From an uncultured Treponema sp. (GTDB taxonomy: Bacteria; Spirochaetota; Spirochaetia; Treponematales; Treponemataceae), in the NCBI GenBank assembly GCA_937885235.1, contig CAKZZK010000313.1, positions 1-11,676 on the forward strand: DNA of 11,676 bases, in the 5' to 3' direction. A program made the position numbers and the translations under genes. The notes under the pieces were generated by a model. That model saw only the letters and a program-made list of their open reading frames with translations. It had not been told where the DNA came from and ran no database searches. Numbering within the stretch: the first letter of the stretch is position 1; each line of letters begins with the position of its first letter. Of this stretch, positions 1 through 5,515 are shown piece after piece.

Positions 1-267
1 GTCGACGGCGCGGACCTCGCGGCCGGCAAGCAGCTCGTCTCGTCCGTGCCCGTCACCTTCGCGCCGGGCGCGACCGTCACGCTCACGAACGCGGCCCTGA
101 TCGCCCGCAACGGCCGGAAATCCTTCCCCGTCCTCACGGCCGCGACGCTGAACTGGAACGAGTCGAAGCTCACGCGCGACAGCAAGGACTGGGTCGTCCG
201 CCTCGACGGGGACGGCAAGACGCTCGTGCTGGAGTACACCGCCGGCACCGTGATCATCTTCCGCTGA
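1..267 (+). CDS. C-terminal fragment of an unidentified beta-strand-rich protein (5' end outside window)
   Basis: The frame is open from base 1 and ends at TGA 265-267, so only the last 88 residues are present. A GTG at 46 is an internal valine rather than a convincing start, since no ribosome-binding site precedes it and the frame is open upstream. The sequence alternates short hydrophobic strands with Gly/Asp/Thr turns (for example TFAPGATVTLTNA and DGKTLVLEYTAGTVIIFR). This resembles the end of the large beta-helical, autotransporter-like surface proteins common in Verrucomicrobiota/Kiritimatiellae-type genomes. That family link is an impression from sequence texture, not a recognised domain. 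Composition is far more GC-rich than the chaperone and phosphatase genes to the right, and it shares this with the neighbouring GH26 fragment, so the two probably come from the same source genome. The function cannot be assigned. Confidence 0.5.
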   Translation, partial: VDGADLAAGKQLVSSVPVTFAPGATVTLTNAALIARNGRKSFPVLTAATLNWNESKLTRDSKDWVVRLDGDGKTLVLEYTAGTVIIFR

Positions 268-278
268 CGCGGCAACGG

Positions 279-303
279 AGAAGCGACACTCCTGTCGCTT
301 CTT
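279..303 (+). terminator. Hairpin between convergent genes, probable terminator
   Basis: A perfect 10-bp inverted repeat (279-288 with 293-302) has a 4-base loop. It is followed by TTGACTCATTTTT, a broken T run, on the + strand. It lies between the stop codons of the convergent genes at 267 and 307. It fits a terminator for the + strand gene. In the minus direction it lacks a T run. Confidence 0.6.
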
Positions 304-306
304 GAC

Positions 307-891
307 TCATTTTTGCATAAGTTTCCTGAAACCGGTCCCGGGACCCGCCATCAGCACTTCCGGACGGCGCGCGAACGCGATCTCGTCCTGCTCGGAGGCG
401 GGCGTGTCGGGAATCGTGCCGTAGCAGCCGCCCCACGTGTCGACGAACGCGCACCGGACGCCTTCCGCCGTCAGGATGCCGTGCAGATGGACCCAGAAGT
501 CGTCGCGCTTGTTCTTGCCGCCCGTCTCGGTGAGGGCGGCGACGTGTCCGTGCGCCTTCGCGAAATCGCTGATGAGCCGGAGCTTGCGGACCGTCTCGGC
601 CTTGGCCGTCTCCACTTTCGCGTCGCTGTCGCAGCCGCGGGCAATGGAATAGTCGTCGAGGCCGACGACGTCCACGTATTTCTCGCCCGGGTAGTAGGCG
701 AGGAACGTGTTGGCTGTGTCCCCTTCCCGGCCAAAGTCGTGCCAGGTGCGGTCCACCGTGTAGGCGAAGAGGATCTGTCCCTCGCCGCAGGCCGCGCGCA
801 GGTAGTCCGCCGTCAGGCGGCTGAACGCGCGGAACTCCGCCGGCTCGCACCAGGTGCGCCCCCACCAGAACCAGGCGCCGCCTCCTTCAAA
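307..891 (-). CDS. GH26 beta-mannanase-like glycoside hydrolase, C-terminal part only
   Basis: The frame ends at TGA (309-307) and reads about 195 residues of a glycoside hydrolase family 26 (endo-beta-1,4-mannanase type) TIM barrel. Recognisable blocks are AWFWWG near the break, then YYPGEKYVDVVGLDDYS, then ALTETGG, whose Glu matches the family's catalytic nucleophile. A late DTWGG segment and a C-terminal run ending FRKLMQK follow. GH26 enzymes cleave mannans or related beta-glucans, usually outside the cytoplasm. The signal peptide, the first half of the barrel and the His-Glu acid/base motif that should lie just before AWFWWG are missing. Instead the frame runs into AT-richer sequence (residues KNATNYEF) with no homology and no start codon, and is blocked by a stop just beyond 1005. 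A GTG at 756 would be called as a start by software, but the homology continues upstream of it. The fragment is truncated by a junction, not by a normal gene start. Confidence 0.72.
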   Translation of the reverse strand, partial: FEGGGAWFWWGRTWCEPAEFRAFSRLTADYLRAACGEGQILFAYTVDRTWHDFGREGDTANTFLAYYPGEKYVDVVGLDDYSIARGCDSDAKVETAKAETVRKLRLISDFAKAHGHVAALTETGGKNKRDDFWVHLHGILTAEGVRCAFVDTWGGCYGTIPDTPASEQDEIAFARRPEVLMAGPGTGFRKLMQK

Positions 892-905
892 TTCGTAATT
901 CGTTG

Positions 906-955
906 CATTTTTATCCTCTGCTCCAATTATAGGCTGGGAGTCCCATCTTTTGCAA
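906..955 (-). promoter_or_regulatory. Sigma-70-type promoter with ribosome-binding site and start codon of a gene that is cut off
   Basis: On the minus strand TTGCAA (955-950), an 18-base spacer and a perfect TATAAT (931-926) form a promoter. It is followed by GAGGAT (918-913) and ATG (908-906) at correct spacing. The predicted transcription start is near 919. Inside the spacer is a TGGGA-C-TCCCA dyad (945-935) that could be an operator. The ATG opens MQRITN and then runs into the GC-rich segment, where its frame stops after 31 codons. The real gene therefore appears to have been lost at the junction. The frame is different from the GH26 frame. Confidence 0.6.
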
Positions 956-966
956 GGCTTTAAAGA

Positions 967-1126
967 CCTTCGGAGTATGGGTTTCGATGCCCTCGGAGTA
1001 TAGGTTTAAGCACCTTCGAAGTATAGGTTTTGACACCCTCGGAGTATGGGTTTAAACACCTTCGAAGTATAGATTTAAACACTCTCGGAGTATAGCGTTA
1101 AGCACCCTTGCTGTATAGGTTTGATT
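967..1126. repeat. Seven tandem copies of a 23-bp repeat
   Basis: Units begin at 967, 990, 1013, 1036, 1059, 1082 and 1104; the spacing is 23 bases, with 22 for the last and most degenerate unit. The + strand core is CCTTCGAAGTATAGGTTT with variations. Units alternate between CCTTCgAAG (1013, 1059; CTTCGAAG is a perfect palindrome) and CcCTCGGAG (990, 1036, and 1082 as CTCTCGGAG), giving a 46-base higher-order period. The period is not a multiple of three, so the array is not coding. There are no unique spacers, so it is not CRISPR. It begins 12 bases upstream of the minus-strand -35 box at 955-950, where arrays of regulator sites are often found. The rest of the 275-base gene-poor stretch (891-1164) holds only this array and that promoter. 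Confidence 0.85.
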
Positions 1127-1164
1127 GTCTTCTGCCTTTAAGAGGGGTAAAACGTCATAAGTAC

Positions 1165-1500
1165 TCACTGCCGCCGTGCGATGACCAGCTCGCTTTTCAT
1201 GCCGTTCAGCTCTATGCAGTTTTCTGCGGCGGGCGTGGCGAATGACTGCGTTTGCGCGCCGTTTTCTTCGTAATGGATGCTGTTTGCGATGCCGCGCCTG
1301 CATTCTCGGAAGGCGAAATTGCTGGGCACGCTCAGCCGCGAAGTGGCGAACAGCTGGTTCAGCTCAAACGAGCCTGAAAATGCGTTCAGTTCAATCTGCA
1401 TATCAAGGTTTGACTGCACTTCAATCCTGCCCTGCACATCCGCCACCGAAAGCGCGGCGATTCTGCCGTCAAGTTCAATCGACGGGCAATTAGCGGACGG
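1165..1500 (-). pseudogene. Detached C-terminal half of the HTH regulator (DUF4097-like beta domain)
   Basis: This frame is open from 1500 to the TGA at 1167-1165. It reads a beta-rich sequence with short repeated strands: ELDGRIAALSVADVQGRIEV, SNLDMQIEL, FSGSFELNQLFATSRLSVP and ENCIELNGMKSELVI. This matches what I know of the C-terminal DUF4097-like (putative adhesin/beta-helix) domain often fused to XRE-type HTH regulators of this kind, in which the two halves are one protein of roughly 240-300 residues. The upstream HTH gene stops at 1490 in another frame. The first part of the beta domain, several tens of residues, has no counterpart in any frame, so the gene has a frameshift together with an internal deletion. 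A GTG at 1446 could be called as a start but has no convincing ribosome-binding site. Confidence 0.6.
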
Positions 1501-1831
1501 TCAATTTCTCACCTTCAATCGCACGGACGGAAACGCTTTTTGCTCCGCCTGTATGGATGTCAAAATGCTTCATCGCGTCAATGTCGTACTCGGTGAGACT
1601 TTCGTAGCAGGTAGTTTTCGTTTTATCTGAAACTATAGCGCCACCGAGCAGCTCGTCAAAGGAAACGCGGAACAGCGTGGCGACAGCGCGGAGATTTTCA
1701 AGTGTCGGCTCGCCGTTCCCCGTCTCCCATTTTGTGATTGCCTGTCTGGAAACCCCAAGCTTGTCCGCAAGCTGCTCCTGCGAAAGTCCTGCCGCTTTTC
1801 TGAGGGCTGAAAGTTTTTCTGCAAATGCCAT
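1490..1831 (-). CDS. XRE-family helix-turn-helix transcriptional regulator, truncated
   Basis: The 113-residue product starts with an XRE/Cro-type DNA-binding domain (residues 5-62). The recognition helices read LSQEQLADKLGVSRQAITKW, followed by ETG and DELL, typical of this family. Residues 75-113 (ESLTEYDID...KHFDIHTGGAKSVSV...GEKLTVR) are the linker and first strands of a DUF4097-like domain. This is cut by TAA at 1492-1490; the remainder of that domain appears in another frame downstream. The ATG at 1831 is chosen because AAGGAG (1845-1840) lies 6 bases upstream and the HTH begins at once; the frame extends to 1915 but overlaps the preceding gene. The SD overlaps the stop codon of the outer-membrane gene, so the two are one transcription unit. 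The DNA-binding part may still be functional. Its target is unknown; its own operon is the usual guess. Confidence 0.8.
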   Translation of the reverse strand: MAFAEKLSALRKAAGLSQEQLADKLGVSRQAITKWETGNGEPTLENLRAVATLFRVSFDELLGGAIVSDKTKTTCYESLTEYDIDAMKHFDIHTGGAKSVSVRAIEGEKLTVR

Positions 1832-1841
1832 AAAATTCTCC

Positions 1842-2501
1842 TTAAAATGACCACATAAGCCCGATTGACGGCGCAATCTGGAACGAAGTGAAAATGTCGT
1901 CCGTGTGCAAATCAATCCGCGCGTAATCGTCCTTGCCGTTCAAGACGCTCTGGAAGGTCGTGCCGCCGGGAATATAGCGGAACTGGATGCCCGCGCAGAT
2001 GCTCATTTTGTTGCCAATTCGGTGCGCCGCCGTTATGTCTGCTCCGAACGCCAGATTGCACAGCGCTGCCGAATACACGCGCTCCGCTTTGCCAAGTTGT
2101 GCGTCCGTCACCGTCTTGCTTTTTTGAGTATAGCGCGAAAACGAAAGCGCAAAAAGTCCTGTCGCCGACAAAAGCCATTTTTCGCTGCGAATGAACGAAT
2201 AGCCCGCGCCAAGGCTTATATCCGCATACATTCCGCCTTTAGAGCCGCTGTCCGTGCCGAGCGGAACATCGCCCGTGAACGCCGCGCCCGCAGAAAGCGC
2301 TCCTTTTACGGTAAATCCGTTCTGCGCATAGCCGAGGTAGCTCCCCGTAAGCCCGACCGCCGTTTGATTGACCGTGCCGAACGCATCTGTGTCAAAATGC
2401 GTGAATGGAACAGAAAGCGAAACGCCGCCAGCGCTCTTCCATTCCGCAAACGCAGAGCCCATCACCATCGCAAAAAGCGCCATAATACATAATTTTTTCA
2501 T
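1842..2501 (-). CDS. Small outer-membrane beta-barrel protein with signal peptide
   Basis: The 219-residue product has a classical signal peptide (MKKLCIMALFAMVMGSAFA, cleavage predicted after AFA at residue 19). The mature part alternates amphipathic beta strands with Gly- and Asn-rich turns (for example GLTGSYLGYAQNGFTVKGAL, ISLGAGYSFI, LCNLAFGADITAAHRIG). It ends in an aromatic residue (GLMWSF), the usual C-terminal signature for outer-membrane insertion. The size fits an 8-stranded barrel. Cys5 lies in the hydrophobic core and is not a lipobox. The ATG at 2501 is chosen over an upstream in-frame start at 2624 because it begins the signal peptide and follows AAGGAG (2514-2509) by 7 bases. 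It is the first gene of a two-gene unit with the HTH regulator, 10 bases apart. The function is unknown; similar small barrels occur as families in Treponema. Confidence 0.72.
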   Translation of the reverse strand: MKKLCIMALFAMVMGSAFAEWKSAGGVSLSVPFTHFDTDAFGTVNQTAVGLTGSYLGYAQNGFTVKGALSAGAAFTGDVPLGTDSGSKGGMYADISLGAGYSFIRSEKWLLSATGLFALSFSRYTQKSKTVTDAQLGKAERVYSAALCNLAFGADITAAHRIGNKMSICAGIQFRYIPGGTTFQSVLNGKDDYARIDLHTDDIFTSFQIAPSIGLMWSF

Positions 2502-2591
2502 TTCCTTGCTCCTTGAAATCGAAATCTGGGGCAATGGTAGCCGACGCAGGGCGGTAGCACAAGAAAATCTTGTTTGCAAATCGCTAATTTC

Positions 2592-2612
2592 CCTGCTACG
2601 GAGCGTAGCAGG
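2592..2612. promoter_or_regulatory. Perfect 9-bp dyad in the divergent intergenic region
   Basis: CCTGCTACG and its exact complement CGTAGCAGG are separated by GAG. The element sits in the 220-base gap between the divergent outer-membrane gene (start 2501) and grpE (start 2722). It could be an operator or a 5' leader hairpin of the minus-strand transcript. A weaker dyad, CAAGA-AAA-TCTTG, lies at 2560-2572. Neither has a T run, so they do not look like terminators. Confidence 0.45.
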
Positions 2613-2657
2613 AATAGAAATCAAGTCTCTATTCTTTACAATTTTCTTCTATAAATA

Positions 2658-2687
2658 TTGACGTTTTTTGTTTTTGATTGTTATTTT
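2658..2687 (+). promoter_or_regulatory. Probable promoter of grpE-dnaK
   Basis: TTGACG (2658-2663) and TATTTT (2682-2687) are separated by 18 bases in a very AT-rich stretch, 35 bases upstream of the grpE start. Predicted transcription start is near 2694. No CIRCE inverted repeat (TTAGCACTC/GAGTGCTAA) is present nearby, so HrcA control is not indicated by the sequence. Confidence 0.5.
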
Positions 2688-2721
2688 ACCAATAGCAAAT
2701 AACAGTGGCTGGGATACAGTA

Positions 2722-3375
2722 ATGAGTGAAGAAGTAAAAGAAGAAACGACGGAAGCTCAAGAGGATGCCGAAAAAATGGAGGCAGCCGAGGAGCAGGAGG
2801 CGCCGGAAGAAGTAAAAAGCGAGCTTGACGTGGCAAATGCAAAAGTCGAAGAGCTTCAGGTACAGATTGAAGAGCTGACGAAGGCAAATGCTGAGCTCAA
2901 AGATCAGGTTCTGCGGAAGACTGCGGATTTTGACAACTACCGTAAGCGGATGATTCAGGAAAAACAGGATGCCTTTGATTATGCAAACACCAACCTGCTC
3001 AAGGATTTGCTTGACAGCTTGGACAATTTTGACCGCACTGTGGAGGCTGCCTCTTCGGCGACGGATCCGAAATCCATAGCCGAGGGTGTTACCATGATAA
3101 ACAAGAGCCTTGTGAGTATGCTGGAGAACAAGTACAATCTGGTGGCTTACGGGCAGGTGGGCGATGCTTTCAATCCTGATATCCACGAGGCGATTGGAAC
3201 TTCCGAAGATCCCGTTGCTGAACCGGTGCTGAAAGCAGTCTATTTGAAAGGCTATAAGCTGAAAGACCGCGTTATCCGCTACGCCAAGGTAATGGTGTCT
3301 AACCCGGATGGCACGGTGAAAGCTGATGATAAACAGGATGAATCTGCGGATGCGGGTTCAGAAACAGATAACTAA
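2722..3375 (+). CDS. grpE: GrpE, nucleotide exchange factor for DnaK
   Basis: GrpE releases ADP from DnaK and so drives its substrate cycle in the cytoplasm. The 217-residue product has an unusually acidic N-terminal tail (residues 1-36, mostly Glu/Ala), then a long coiled-coil helix (about 37-80) holding the family motif FDNYRKR at 70-76, a four-helix dimer region, and the C-terminal beta wing. The wing includes GDAFNPDIHEAI (147-158) and GYKLKDRVIRYAKVMVS (177-193), the conserved DnaK-contacting part. A short acidic tail ends the protein. The ATG at 2722 is chosen although its Shine-Dalgarno is weak; a TTG at 2668 in the same frame falls inside the promoter and would add a non-homologous hydrophobic leader. 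It is followed after 29 bases by dnaK in the same transcription unit. Confidence 0.96.
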   Translation: MSEEVKEETTEAQEDAEKMEAAEEQEAPEEVKSELDVANAKVEELQVQIEELTKANAELKDQVLRKTADFDNYRKRMIQEKQDAFDYANTNLLKDLLDSLDNFDRTVEAASSATDPKSIAEGVTMINKSLVSMLENKYNLVAYGQVGDAFNPDIHEAIGTSEDPVAEPVLKAVYLKGYKLKDRVIRYAKVMVSNPDGTVKADDKQDESADAGSETDN

Positions 3376-3404
3376 GCTAGTTTTATAGAGGAGAATACAT
3401 AATT

Positions 3405-5387
3405 ATGGGAAAGATTATTGGAATCGACTTGGGTACAACGAACTCTTGCGTTGCCGTCATGGAAAATAACGAGCCTGTCGTCATCCAGAATGCAGAAGGC
3501 TTCCGCACCACGCCGTCTATCGTGGGCTTTACGGCAAAGGGAGACCGCATCGTCGGTCTGCCTGCAAAGAACCAGATGATCACCAATCCAAAGAACACGG
3601 TGTACTCCGTAAAGCGTCTGATTGGTCATCGCTATGCAGAGTTGCAGGGCGAAACAACAAAGCTTCCATATACTATCCTCGACCACGGCGATGACGTTCG
3701 CGTACAGGTGCAGGAAAACGGTGCAAGCAAAGAATTCAGCCCGCAGGAGATTTCCGCATTCATCCTGCAGAAGATGAAGAAGACTGCAGAGGACTACCTT
3801 GGCGAACAAGTGACAGAGGCGGTCATCACCGTTCCTGCATACTTTAACGATTCACAGCGTCAGGCCACCAAGGATGCTGGAAAGATTGCAGGTCTCGATG
3901 TAAAGCGCATCATCAATGAGCCGACAGCTGCGTCCCTTGCATTTGGTTTCAACAAGGATCAGGACAAAGAAAAGACCATCGCCGTGTATGATCTCGGTGG
4001 TGGTACCTTCGATATTTCTATTCTGGAGCTGGGCGACGGTGTTTTCGAGGTAAAGTCAACGAACGGCAATACCCACCTCGGTGGCGATGACTGGGATCGT
4101 GCCATTGTAAACTGGCTCATCGATCAGTTCAAGGCAGATACGGGAATCAACCTTGCGGGAGATCCCATGGCTATGCAGCGTCTGCGCGAGGCTGCGGAGA
4201 ATGCAAAGATTTCTCTGTCTAACCAGACGACAGCGGAAATCAACCTGCCGTTCATCACTGCCGATGCTACGGGACCAAAGCACTTGCAGAAGTCTCTGAC
4301 CCGCGCACAGTTCGAGCAGATGACCGACAGTCTCTTTGAGGCTACCCGTGAGCCCTGTTTGAAGGCTCTCAAAGATGCAGACCTGAGGGCAGACCAGATC
4401 GACGAAGTCTTGCTTGTCGGCGGTTCCAGTCGTATGCCCAAGGTTCAGGAAGTGGTAAAGAGTATCTTCGGCAAAGAGGGAAGCCGCGCTGTGAATCCTG
4501 ATGAAGCGGTGGCAATCGGTGCTGCTATTCAGGGCGGTGTGCTTACCGGCGATGTAAAGGACATGGTTTTGCTTGACGTAACCCCGCTTTCTCTCGGCAT
4601 TGAAACGATGGGCGGTGTGTTTACACGTCTCATCAACCGCAATACCACCATACCGACAAAGAAGAGCCAGATCTTCTCTACGGCTGCGGACGGACAGACT
4701 GCGGTGAGCATCCACGTACTACAGGGCGAGCGCGAAATGGCTTCTCAGAACCGCACACTCGGACGCTTTGACCTCGTTGGCATTCCTCCCGCACCGCGCG
4801 GTGTGCCGCAGATTGAAGTGACCTTCGATATCGATGCGAACGGCATTGTGCATGTTTCAGCAAAGGATATGGGCACGGGCAAGGAGCAGCACATTCAGAT
4901 TACCTCTTCAAGCGGCTTGAGCAAGGAAGAGATTGACCGCATGGTGAAGGACGCAGAGGCAAATGCTGAGGCAGACAAGAAGAAACGCGAGGCTGTTGAT
5001 GCCAAGAACGAAGGCGACAGTCTTGTGTATTCCACCGAAAAGACGCTCAAAGACTTGGGTGACAAGGTGTCTGCCGCAGACAAGAGTTCCATCGAGGCTG
5101 CTTTGAATGACTTGAAAGAGGCACTCAAAGGCGACAACATTGAGGACATCAAGAAGAAGACCGAAAACCTCAAGCAGGCTTCCTACAAGATTGCCGAAGA
5201 GGTTTACAAGGCGCAGGCTGCACAGCAGGGAGCTGCCGGTGCGGCAGGAGCTGGGGCAGGGCCTCAGCAGGAACTTCTTCAGTTGCTTCCGCTGCCGGAG
5301 CTTCTTCAACAGGTGCTTCTTCAGCTGGTGCTGACGCTTCTGCTTCTTCAGGCAAGCAGTTCGACAAGGGTACTGCGGACGATGTAG
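3405..5387 (+). CDS. dnaK: DnaK (Hsp70) with an apparent frameshift in the C-terminal tail
   Basis: DnaK is the ATP-driven chaperone that binds unfolded segments with DnaJ and GrpE. The ATPase domain shows IDLGTTNSCVAV at 7-18, the VYDLGGGTFDIS phosphate loop and GGDDWDRAI. The linker and substrate domain show LLDVTPLSLGIET, followed by the helical lid. The first 619 residues look normal. The encoded frame then reads 41 Leu/Gln-rich residues (PQQELLQLLPLPELLQQ and on) to a stop at 5387. The frame one base back, from 5262 to TAA at 5411-5413, reads an Ala/Ser/Gly-rich tail and ends in DDVEYEVHDDK, the expected acidic Hsp70 terminus. One extra G in the GGG at 5259-5261 would restore a 669-residue protein. 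The nearest purine-rich site, GAGGAG (3388-3393), is a long 11 bases before the ATG. It is co-transcribed with grpE. Either the sequence has an error there or the strain makes a DnaK without its tail. Confidence 0.93.
   Translation: MGKIIGIDLGTTNSCVAVMENNEPVVIQNAEGFRTTPSIVGFTAKGDRIVGLPAKNQMITNPKNTVYSVKRLIGHRYAELQGETTKLPYTILDHGDDVRVQVQENGASKEFSPQEISAFILQKMKKTAEDYLGEQVTEAVITVPAYFNDSQRQATKDAGKIAGLDVKRIINEPTAASLAFGFNKDQDKEKTIAVYDLGGGTFDISILELGDGVFEVKSTNGNTHLGGDDWDRAIVNWLIDQFKADTGINLAGDPMAMQRLREAAENAKISLSNQTTAEINLPFITADATGPKHLQKSLTRAQFEQMTDSLFEATREPCLKALKDADLRADQIDEVLLVGGSSRMPKVQEVVKSIFGKEGSRAVNPDEAVAIGAAIQGGVLTGDVKDMVLLDVTPLSLGIETMGGVFTRLINRNTTIPTKKSQIFSTAADGQTAVSIHVLQGEREMASQNRTLGRFDLVGIPPAPRGVPQIEVTFDIDANGIVHVSAKDMGTGKEQHIQITSSSGLSKEEIDRMVKDAEANAEADKKKREAVDAKNEGDSLVYSTEKTLKDLGDKVSAADKSSIEAALNDLKEALKGDNIEDIKKKTENLKQASYKIAEEVYKAQAAQQGAAGAAGAGAGPQQELLQLLPLPELLQQVLLQLVLTLLLLQASSSTRVLRTM
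5300..5350 (+). repeat. Short direct repeats encoding Ala-Ser-Ser in the DnaK tail
   Basis: GCTTCTTCA occurs exactly at 5300-5308, 5315-5323 and 5342-5350. In the restored dnaK frame each copy reads Ala-Ser-Ser within the flexible, low-complexity tail linker. Such repeats are prone to length change by slippage, and they lie just downstream of the apparent frameshift. Confidence 0.6.
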
Positions 5388-5436
5388 AGTACGAGGTGCA
5401 TGACGACAAATAAGCGTGATTTCTAGTTGCGCAGAG

Positions 5437-5475
5437 AATTACCTCCGTTCTTTATTGCAACGGGGGTAATTTTTT
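5437..5475 (+). terminator. Rho-independent terminator after dnaK
   Basis: AATTACC-T-CCGTT (5437-5449) pairs with AACGG-G-GGTAATT (5459-5471): 13 pairs including one G-U, with a 9-base loop. The T run is 5470-5475. It lies 24 bases after the restored dnaK stop at 5413 and ends the grpE-dnaK unit, so dnaJ should have its own promoter or depend on read-through. Confidence 0.88.
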
Positions 5476-5515
5476 AGTAAAATAATGAGCGAATCGTCAA
5501 TTCCAGGATAAAATT

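Noticed and set aside
1..6. SalI site (GTCGAC) at the first base as evidence of a cloned insert
   Set aside because: The same hexamer occurs again near 439 in GC-rich sequence, so it is likely chance; nothing vector-like is seen.
313..963. Long + strand reading frame opposite the GH26 fragment
   Set aside because: Length is due to high GC lacking stop codons; the minus frame shows clear GH26 motifs and this one shows none.
967..1126. Repeat array as a CRISPR locus
   Set aside because: The 23-base units follow each other directly with no unique spacers, and there are no cas genes nearby.
1052..1303. Minus-strand reading frame through the repeats
   Set aside because: It is Arg/His-rich, has no ribosome-binding site and is out of frame with the recognisable beta domain at 1165-1500; it is a shadow.
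2668..2721. Earlier TTG start for grpE
   Set aside because: It lies within the predicted promoter, before the expected transcription start, and would add a hydrophobic leader not seen in GrpE.
2502..2721. CIRCE operator upstream of grpE
   Set aside because: Searched by eye for TTAGCACTC and GAGTGCTAA; not present. The only strong dyad is unrelated in sequence.
4056..4715. Long minus-strand frame inside dnaK
   Set aside because: Antisense shadow of a strongly conserved gene, no start signals and no recognisable motif.
5255..5270. Programmed -1 frameshift in dnaK
   Set aside because: The site (GCA GGG CCT in frame) is not an X XXY YYZ slippery heptamer, no stimulatory structure is obvious, and an added G gives a simple continuous gene.
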